From contig JAGPIR010000026.1 of the NCBI GenBank assembly GCA_018054915.1, forward strand, positions 1 to 10,766: a stretch of 10,766 nt of DNA. Direction: 5' to 3'. Below the pieces are notes generated by a model. The model was not told the origin of the DNA, did no database searches, and saw nothing but the letters and a program-made list of their open reading frames with translations. Shown here piece after piece: positions 6,306-10,766 of this stretch. Both the position numbers and the translations under genes were made by a program. The stretch is from Allobrachymonas sp. (lineage in GTDB: Bacteria > Pseudomonadota > Gammaproteobacteria > Burkholderiales > Burkholderiaceae_C). Each line of letters starts with the position of its first letter. Position 1 is the first letter of the stretch.

Positions 6306-8888
6306 TCACACGTCCAAATTCGCCGCCCTTAGCGCATTGGTTTCGATGAAGTCGCGTCGCGGCTCCACCTCGTCGCCCATCAGCATGGTGAAGACGCGGT
6401 CGGCCTCGATGGCGTCGTCGATCTGCACGCGCAACAGGCGGCGCACGGCGGGGTCCATGGTGGTTTCCCAGAGCTGTTCGGGGTTCATTTCGCCCAGCCC
6501 CTTGTAGCGCTGGCGGCTCACGGTGCTTTCGGCCTGCTGCATGAGCCAGTCCATGGCCTGCTGGAAGTCGCTCACGGCGGTGCTCTTGGCCTTTTCACCA
6601 TCACCGCGTGTGACGCTGGCACCCGGGCCGAGCAGGCCCTTGAAGGTATCGCTGGCGGTTTGCAGCACGGCATAGTCGGCGCCGTGCACAAATTCGGGGG
6701 TGATGATGCTGGCGCGTTCGTTGCCGTGGTGCATGCGGGCCACGCGCAGGGTGTGCTTGTCGCTGCGCGGGTCAAATGCATGCGTGACCTGCGCGGTGCT
6801 GCCAGCCTGTTCCATGGCGGCCTGCAGCGCCTGGGCGCTGGCCTGTGCCTGTTCGGCGTTGTCGAGGTTGAGGAGCAGGCCCTCACCCGGCCCGAAGCCC
6901 GCCAGCGTGCGCAGGGCCTGCTCGTCCATGTAGCCGCTCAGGCGCTCGATGACGGCGGTGGCCTGCACGTAACGCTGCGCCAGCGTGCGCAAGGTGTCGC
7001 CTGCGATGACAGGGCGGCCGTCGCCGGGGTCGACGCGGGCGTCTTCCAGCGCCACGTCGCCCAGATAGGCATGCAGCGCGGCCGAGTCCTTGAGGTATTG
7101 TTCCTTCTTGCCGTAGCGCACTTTGTACAGCGGCGGCTGGGCGATGTAGATGTGGCCGCGCTCGACCAGGTCGGGCATTTGCCGGTAGAAGAAGGTCAGC
7201 AGCAGCGTGCGGATGTGTGCGCCGTCCACGTCGGCGTCGGTCATGATGATGATGCGGTGGTAGCGCAGCTTGTCGATGTTGTAGTCGTCACTCGAACCCT
7301 TGCCGTTGCCGTCTTCGGCGGCACGGCCAAAGCCGGTGCCCAGCGCGGTGATCAGCGTGACGATTTCGTTGCTGGTCAGCAGCTTTTCGTAGCGCGCCTT
7401 TTCCACGTTGAGGATCTTGCCGCGCAGCGGCAGGATGGCCTGGAACTTGCGGTCTCGGCCCTGTTTGGCGCTGCCGCCGGCGCTGTCGCCCTCGACGATG
7501 TAGATTTCGCACAGGGATGGGTTCTTTTCCTGGCAGTCGGCCAGTTTGCCCGGCAGGCCGAAGCCGTCGAGCACGCCCTTGCGTCGCGTCATTTCGCGCG
7601 CCTTGCGGGCGGCCTCGCGGGCGCGGGCGGCCTCCACGATCTTGCCGCAAATAATCTTGGCGTCGTTGGGGTGTTCTTCCAGGTAATCGGTCAGCGTCTT
7701 GGCCACAATGTCTTCGACTGGGGCGCGCACTTCGCTCGATACCAGCTTGTCCTTGGTCTGGCTGCTGAACTTGGGCTCGGGCACTTTCACCGACAGCACG
7801 CAGCACAGGCCTTCGCGCATGTCTTCGCCGCTGACCTCAACTTTGGCCTTTTTGGCCAGTTCATTGTCGGTGATGTATTTGCCAATCACGCGCGTCATGG
7901 CTGCGCGCAGGCCGGTCAGGTGCGTGCCGCCGTCGCGCTGCGGGATGTTGTTGGTGAAGCACAGCACCTGTTCGTTGTAGCCGTCGTTCCACTGCATGGC
8001 CACTTCCACGCCGATTTCGGTGCCGGGAATGCCACCGTAGCTTTCGGCCGGGCGGCTGCCCGTGGCATGGAGGGTGGTGGGGTGCAGCACCTTCTTGGCG
8101 CCGTTGATGAACTCGACAAAGCCTTTGACGCCGCCGCTGCCGGCAAAGTCGTCTTCGCGGTTGTCGCGCTCGTCCTTGAGGCGGATGCGCACGCCGTTGT
8201 TGAGGAAGGACAGCTCGCGCAGACGACGGCTCAGGATTTCGTAATGGAAATCGTTGTTTTCCTTGAAAATTTCCGTATCCGGCAGGAAATGCACTTCGGT
8301 GCCGCGGCGTTCGGTTTCGCCGGTGATTTTCATGGGAGAAACTTCGCCGCCATCCACGGTCTCGATGATGCGGTCCTGCACGATGCCGCGGCTGAACAGC
8401 AGCGTGTGCACCTTGCCCTCGCGCCGCACCGTCAGGCGCAATTTGCTGGAAAGCGCGTTCACGCACGAAACGCCCACGCCGTGCAGGCCGCCCGAAACCT
8501 TGTAGCTGTTCTGGTTGAACTTGCCGCCCGCGTGCAGTTCGGTCAGGGCGATTTCAGCGGCAGAGCGCTTGGGCTCGTGTTTGTCGTCCATCTTGACGCC
8601 GGTGGGAATGCCCCGTCCGTTGTCCGCCACGCTGATCGAGTTGTCGGCATGGATGGTCACCACGATGTCGTCGCAGTGGCCGGCCAGCGCCTCGTCGATC
8701 GAGTTGTCCACCACCTCGAACACCAGATGGTGCAGGCCGGTGCCGTCAGACGTGTCGCCAATGTACATGCCCGGGCGTTTGCGCACGGCCTCCAGACCTT
8801 CGAGGATCTGGATGGAGCCTTCGCCGTAACCGGCGTCGGGGGTGGAGTGGAGGGGGGAAGTGTCAGGGGTGTGCTGCGATTCGCTCAT
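6306..8888 (-). CDS. gyrB: DNA gyrase subunit B
   Basis: GyrB is the ATPase subunit of type II topoisomerase, which with GyrA introduces negative supercoils. The 860 residues are full length. The GHKL ATPase has YGEGSIQILEGLEAVRKRPG near residue 21, catalytic E58 with N62 in the FEVVDN motif, DNGRGIPTG and the GGLHGVGVSCVNALS lid. The transducer ends with QTKDKLVSSEV. The TOPRIM domain has EGDSAGG (E466) and DADVDG (D551, D553) as metal ligands. An insert of roughly 170 residues (about 605-775), typical of Gram-negative GyrB, precedes QRYKGLGEMNPEQLW at 793, and the tail is normal. No Shine-Dalgarno sequence precedes the ATG. dnaA and dnaN, frequent upstream neighbours, are absent, and a DapB-like gene occupies that side. 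Confidence 0.98.
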   Translation of the reverse strand: MSESQHTPDTSPLHSTPDAGYGEGSIQILEGLEAVRKRPGMYIGDTSDGTGLHHLVFEVVDNSIDEALAGHCDDIVVTIHADNSISVADNGRGIPTGVKMDDKHEPKRSAAEIALTELHAGGKFNQNSYKVSGGLHGVGVSCVNALSSKLRLTVRREGKVHTLLFSRGIVQDRIIETVDGGEVSPMKITGETERRGTEVHFLPDTEIFKENNDFHYEILSRRLRELSFLNNGVRIRLKDERDNREDDFAGSGGVKGFVEFINGAKKVLHPTTLHATGSRPAESYGGIPGTEIGVEVAMQWNDGYNEQVLCFTNNIPQRDGGTHLTGLRAAMTRVIGKYITDNELAKKAKVEVSGEDMREGLCCVLSVKVPEPKFSSQTKDKLVSSEVRAPVEDIVAKTLTDYLEEHPNDAKIICGKIVEAARAREAARKAREMTRRKGVLDGFGLPGKLADCQEKNPSLCEIYIVEGDSAGGSAKQGRDRKFQAILPLRGKILNVEKARYEKLLTSNEIVTLITALGTGFGRAAEDGNGKGSSDDYNIDKLRYHRIIIMTDADVDGAHIRTLLLTFFYRQMPDLVERGHIYIAQPPLYKVRYGKKEQYLKDSAALHAYLGDVALEDARVDPGDGRPVIAGDTLRTLAQRYVQATAVIERLSGYMDEQALRTLAGFGPGEGLLLNLDNAEQAQASAQALQAAMEQAGSTAQVTHAFDPRSDKHTLRVARMHHGNERASIITPEFVHGADYAVLQTASDTFKGLLGPGASVTRGDGEKAKSTAVSDFQQAMDWLMQQAESTVSRQRYKGLGEMNPEQLWETTMDPAVRRLLRVQIDDAIEADRVFTMLMGDEVEPRRDFIETNALRAANLDV

Positions 8889-8894
8889 CGTGGC

Positions 8895-8903
8895 ATTTTC
8901 GCA
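8895..8903 (-). promoter_or_regulatory. Extended -10-like element directly before gyrB
   Basis: On the minus strand TGCGAAAAT (8903-8895) has the TGn extension and a 4-of-6 match to the -10 hexamer. It ends six bases before the gyrB ATG at 8888, so transcription would begin at or next to the start codon. No convincing -35 is present at the right distance. Together with the missing ribosome binding site this hints at a leaderless gyrB transcript, but cotranscription from the upstream reductase gene is equally possible. Confidence 0.28.
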
Positions 8904-8927
8904 GATTTGGCGCGGAGTTGCGTGTGC

Positions 8928-8963
8928 AAGGGCATCGCAGGGAAAGTGCCTGCGAGCGCCCTT
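8928..8963 (-). terminator. Strong hairpin at the stop codon of the DapB-like gene
   Basis: TCGCAGG (8935-8941) pairs with CCTGCGA (8949-8955) around a 7-base loop. Beyond a small internal loop (A8934 against GC 8956-8957), AAGGGC (8928-8933) pairs with GCCCTT (8958-8963). The outer arm overlaps the reductase's TAA stop (8964-8962). No T-tract follows on either strand, so it may end or stabilise the reductase mRNA before gyrB rather than act as a classical intrinsic terminator. Confidence 0.5.
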
Positions 8964-9771
8964 ACATCCAGAACTTCCACCAGGGTTTTTTGCCTGCCTG
9001 GAGGAGGGTTTCTTCGCTGTCTTTCAGCTTGAAGTGGGGCAGCAGCAGATCCTCCATCGTATAAAGCCCCTTCGACTTGCCCTGTAGGTTGCTGATGGCG
9101 AACAGAATGCCGCTGCCAAAGGCTTCGCGCGATAGGGATTCGTGCTTGATGCGCACATTCTGGTAGGGAAAACCAAACAGGACTTCGTGTGTTCCTATGA
9201 TTCCACCGGCGCGGATGGACTTGATGTTTTGTTCCTCCACGTCAAGTTCCCTGGCGATGACCCGGGCGGTGCCGGACACTTCTGGCTTGGTTTTGAAATG
9301 TTCTTCAAGAATCTCGATGTCGGTATACGGCGCGATGTTTTTCAGTATTTTTGAGGCAATGATTAGGAAATTGATGCCTAGGGTTATGTTGGGTGAATGT
9401 AGGACGGATGTTTTTTGGGAAAGTTCCTGCAGTTTGTCCTTGACGCTTTGGGGGTATTGGGACACGGCGCTGACGATGGAAATGCCGCGATTGGCCGCCT
9501 CTTCCCCGTAGTAGTCGATGCCGTCCTCGGACGAAAAATCCACGATGGTGTCGACCGGAAACCGTTCCAGTAGCTCGGCCGCCGAAAATTCGTCACTGGC
9601 ATGGATCAGTCCCGGCTCATCGGATTGCACCCCGAGAAATTCGGCGACGGAGCGATGCTCCAGAGACCGCGAGCGACGGACGACCCATTGCAGATTGACT
9701 TGTTGCGACTCCAGCAAAACAGCAGAAACTGCTTTTCCTGTTTTACCGAATCCCATGATTCCAACTCTCAT
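8962..9771 (-). CDS. Divergent DapB-like (dihydrodipicolinate reductase family) oxidoreductase
   Basis: A 269-residue protein that aligns along most of its length with DapB, the NAD(P)H-dependent reductase of lysine/diaminopimelate synthesis (E. coli 273). The nucleotide-binding loop is GFGKTGKAV (residues 7-15) rather than the usual GxxGRMG. VVRRSRS after strand 2 could bind the NADPH phosphate. The substrate-domain segments SPNITLGIN (126-134), DIEILEEHFKTK (151-162), VSGTAR (165-170) and IRAGGIIGTHE (186-195) match DapB blocks. H158 and K162 correspond to E. coli H159 and K163, but the second histidine is F159, and the GTTG segment is replaced near SAVS (101-104). The tail is KKPWWKFWM. 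It may be a non-lysine reductase or a second DapB, so dapB is not assigned. The gene is locally AT-rich compared with its neighbours. Confidence 0.82.
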   Translation of the reverse strand: MRVGIMGFGKTGKAVSAVLLESQQVNLQWVVRRSRSLEHRSVAEFLGVQSDEPGLIHASDEFSAAELLERFPVDTIVDFSSEDGIDYYGEEAANRGISIVSAVSQYPQSVKDKLQELSQKTSVLHSPNITLGINFLIIASKILKNIAPYTDIEILEEHFKTKPEVSGTARVIARELDVEEQNIKSIRAGGIIGTHEVLFGFPYQNVRIKHESLSREAFGSGILFAISNLQGKSKGLYTMEDLLLPHFKLKDSEETLLQAGKKPWWKFWM

Positions 9772-9778
9772 GTATTGA

Positions 9779-9784
9779 TCCTTT
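9779..9784 (-). promoter_or_regulatory. Ribosome binding site of the DapB-like gene
   Basis: On the minus strand AAAGGA (9784-9779) lies seven bases before the ATG at 9771-9769. It is the clearest ribosome binding site on the minus strand of this window and fixes the start codon of the reductase. Confidence 0.8.
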
Positions 9785-9792
9785 GAGATATG

Positions 9793-9827
9793 AAAAACTT
9801 GTTTGCCGGGTCATTCCGGCAAACAAG
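9793..9827 (-). terminator. Intrinsic terminator just upstream of the DapB-like gene, possible attenuator
   Basis: A perfect 12-bp stem (9798-9809 with 9816-9827; minus-strand arm CTTGTTTGCCGG) closes a 6-base loop and is followed on the minus strand by five T residues (9797-9793). This is a standard Rho-independent terminator facing the DapB-like gene. It ends only 21 bases before the ATG and 8 bases before the ribosome binding site. clpA already has its own terminator 440 bp upstream, so this one either ends a separate minus-strand RNA or acts as an attenuator in the reductase leader. Confidence 0.85.
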
Positions 9828-9876
9828 CAGAGATAGACACCGTCAGGGATGCTTGAACAACGACCTTGGATTTTCC

Positions 9877-9905
9877 ATTAGCCTTGTCCGCTAAGCCGCT
9901 GTTTA
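9877..9905 (-). promoter_or_regulatory. Candidate promoter for a leader RNA of the DapB-like gene
   Basis: On the minus strand TAAACA (9905-9900) and GCTAAT (9882-9877) each match the sigma-70 hexamers at 4 of 6 bases, with the ideal 17-base spacer. Transcription would start near 9870, giving a leader of about 100 bases that ends in the terminator at 9827-9793. The match is moderate and could be chance. Confidence 0.3.
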
Positions 9906-9970
9906 CGCGTGGTATTGCAGCCCAGAGTGTTAAGACCTGAATGAGCGGCGCTGCCATTAGCTAGCGACAA

Positions 9971-9989
9971 GCCTGGCTTCCTGCCAGGC
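9971..9989. repeat. Short perfect hairpin
   Basis: GCCTGGC (9971-9977) and GCCAGGC (9983-9989) are perfect reverse complements around a 5-base loop. No T-tract follows on either strand. It may be part of a longer leader RNA for the DapB-like gene, or a binding dyad. Confidence 0.5.
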
Positions 9990-10074
9990 CGATGAATGGC
10001 GCGGTCAGGTACGCGGACCTGCCAGTGCCCAGCCAGTTATTTCATGTGTGAACGACAGGGTGTGCATGGACGGA

Positions 10075-10208
10075 CAAGCCATGCCACCGGCGAAATATCC
10101 GGGCCTGAGATGGGCCGGGAATCGCAAAAATAAACCAAAAAACCTGACGTTTCCTGAAAAGGAAAGCGGTTGATGGGGATATTTCGCGTTGGAATCCGGC
10201 ATGGATTG
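10075..10208. ncRNA. Candidate structured RNA or palindromic element (three-way-junction fold)
   Basis: A long imperfect inverted repeat closes this segment. GCGAAATATCC (10090-10100) pairs perfectly with 10177-10187. CCATGCC (10079-10085) pairs with GGCATGG (10198-10204). CAA (10075-10077) pairs with TTG (10206-10208). That is 21 Watson-Crick pairs with small internal loops. Inside are two more hairpins. One is at 10101-10117, with GG/CC and CC/GG pairs flanking one mismatch. The other is at 10141-10171, with AACC/GGTT and TTTCCT/AGGAAA capped by a GAAA tetraloop on the plus strand. An A-rich single-stranded stretch (10119-10140) joins them. The GNRA loop favours the plus strand as the RNA. 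No promoter is obvious on either strand and no known RNA family was recognised. A small MITE-like element is an alternative. Confidence 0.45.
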
Positions 10209-10209
10209 C

Positions 10210-10249
10210 ACCCGCGCTCGGCTGTGCCAGCGGAGTTTGCGCGGGTTTT
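10210..10249 (+). terminator. GC-rich hairpin with short T-run, possible plus-strand terminator
   Basis: ACCCGCGC (10210-10217) pairs perfectly with GCGCGGGT (10239-10246). The loop contains a further GCTG/CAGC stem (10221-10224 with 10228-10231). On the plus strand the stem runs into TTTT (10246-10249). It begins two bases after the structured element at 10075-10208, which is where a terminator for a plus-strand RNA would be expected. The T-run is short, so this is tentative. Confidence 0.4.
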
Positions 10250-10264
10250 GCGGACTGTTCTAGG

Positions 10265-10318
10265 CCGCAAAAGAAGCAGGATTCCTGCCTTGCGCCAGCA
10301 ATCCTGCTTCTTTTGCGG
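10265..10318 (-). terminator. Terminator of clpA, potentially bidirectional
   Basis: A perfect 19-bp inverted repeat (10265-10283 with 10300-10318) encloses a 16-base loop. The arms run from an A-rich outer part (AAAAGAAG) to a GC-richer core (GCAGGATT). Either strand therefore carries a hairpin whose descending arm contains CTTCTTTT. It starts 22 bases after the clpA stop codon, the expected place for its terminator. The symmetry would also stop plus-strand transcription from running antisense into clpA. Confidence 0.88.
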
Positions 10319-10340
10319 GCGGAACCCCGCCTGACTGCTT

Positions 10341-10766
10341 TTAAACCGGCGTTTCTTCGGCTTCCGTTTTGCCGGGTTTGGGCTCTTTTTTCGGAAAGGG
10401 CTGGATGTCGAGCACGATGCCGTTGGTGTCGGCCTGCGCGTCTTCGTCGTAGTCGACCGTCAGCCGGCCGCCTTCGGTGAGCCGCCCGAACAGCAGTTCG
10501 TCGGCCAGCGCCTTGCGGATGGTGTCCTGGATCAGGCGCTGCATGGGGCGCGCGCCCATGAGCGGGTCGAAGCCTTTTTTGGCGAGGTGCTTGCGCAGCC
10601 TGTCGGTGAAGGTGACTTCCACCTTTTTGTCGGCCAACTGGGCTTCGAGCTGGAGCAGGAACTTGTCCACCACACGCAGGATGACCGTTTCGTCCAGCGG
10701 CTTGAAACTCACGATGGCGTCGAGCCGGTTGCGGAACTCGGGCGTGAACAGCCGCTTGATGTCGGC
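10341..10766 (-). CDS. clpA: ATP-dependent Clp protease ATP-binding subunit ClpA (3' end only)
   Basis: The last 141 codons of clpA are present. The gene continues past the window's right edge, so the GTG at 10712 is internal and not a start. ClpA is the AAA+ unfoldase that feeds substrates to the ClpP protease. The frame begins ADIKRLFTPEFRNRLD, the C-terminal end of the second AAA+ module with its conserved arginine region. It continues with VVDKFL and GFDPLMGARPMQRLIQD, the sensor-2 motif (GARPM), then LADELLFGRL. The charged, lysine- and glutamate-rich tail ends in EAEETPV. MGARPM with LANELLFG-type context is typical of ClpA rather than ClpB or ClpX. The adaptor gene clpS usually precedes clpA and would lie outside the window. 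Confidence 0.95.
   Translation of the reverse strand, partial: ADIKRLFTPEFRNRLDAIVSFKPLDETVILRVVDKFLLQLEAQLADKKVEVTFTDRLRKHLAKKGFDPLMGARPMQRLIQDTIRKALADELLFGRLTEGGRLTVDYDEDAQADTNGIVLDIQPFPKKEPKPGKTEAEETPV

Larger units (their letters stand above)
9772..10340. other. 569-bp intergenic region between the DapB-like gene and clpA, rich in hairpins
   Basis: No convincing protein gene is present. Two overlapping open frames on the minus strand (10005-10211 and 10037-10270) lack ribosome binding sites and recognisable domains. From left to right the region holds the reductase's ribosome binding site, the terminator at 9793-9827, a possible promoter, small hairpins at 9971-9989 and 10006-10021, a large structured element at 10075-10208, a GC-rich hairpin at 10210-10246 and the clpA terminator at 10265-10318. 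No tRNA, tmRNA, RNase P or SRP RNA signature was seen. Confidence 0.75.

Noticed and set aside
6660..9032. 790-codon open frame on the plus strand opposite gyrB
   Set aside because: It is a shadow of gyrB codon bias in GC-rich DNA. The product has a repetitive V/A/H/G/Q composition, no domain and no ribosome binding site, while gyrB on the other strand is unmistakable.
9843..9878. 11-codon leader peptide frame on the minus strand before the DapB-like gene
   Set aside because: It has only a weak ribosome binding site and no run of a regulatory amino acid codon, so a classical peptide attenuator is not supported.
9875..9961. Direct repeat CCATTAGC at 9875-9882 and 9954-9961
   Set aside because: Eight bases repeated once with unrelated flanks is within chance, and no element lies between the copies.
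10005..10270. Two overlapping minus-strand frames of 68 and 77 codons
   Set aside because: They lack ribosome binding sites and recognisable sequence, and overlap the inverted repeats, which explain the segment better.
9772..10340. Replication origin beside gyrB
   Set aside because: No DnaA-box consensus, AT-rich unwinding region or origin-linked gene was seen.
10341..10712. A complete small gene starting at GTG 10712
   Set aside because: The frame continues open to the window edge with clear ClpA sequence upstream, so this is the 3' end of a larger gene.

Overview
The window reads as chromosomal DNA of a GC-rich betaproteobacterium in the Burkholderiales. GyrB, PurC, AccC and the PfkB-type kinase all resemble the versions I know from Comamonadaceae and close relatives. 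That placement is from memory of family sequences, not from a search. Most of the window is core metabolism. The exception is the stretch between gyrB and clpA.

Left half, plus strand: the 3' end of accB (biotin carboxyl carrier protein), accC (biotin carboxylase), prmA (ribosomal protein L11 methyltransferase), a membrane-anchored zinc-ribbon/DUF3426 protein with two in-frame tandem repeats, and a PfkB-family sugar/nucleoside kinase. AccB and AccC form the biotin carboxylation half of acetyl-CoA carboxylase, the first step of fatty acid synthesis. The accB-accC gap holds a 30-codon reading frame whose start copies the start of accC. A dyad at 5160-5187 separates this block from the convergent minus-strand genes.

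Right half, minus strand, in transcription order: the 3' end of clpA (Clp protease ATPase), a strong terminator, about 570 bp of non-coding DNA, a divergent DapB-like reductase, gyrB (DNA gyrase subunit B) and purC (SAICAR synthase). The clpA-gyrB interval is the unusual part. The reductase is locally AT-rich and has altered active-site motifs. A textbook intrinsic terminator sits directly upstream of its ribosome binding site, which suggests attenuation. The non-coding DNA also holds a long imperfect inverted repeat (10075-10208) enclosing two further hairpins, a fold expected of a structured RNA or a small palindromic element. No tRNA, rRNA, CRISPR array, insertion sequence or phage gene was recognised.
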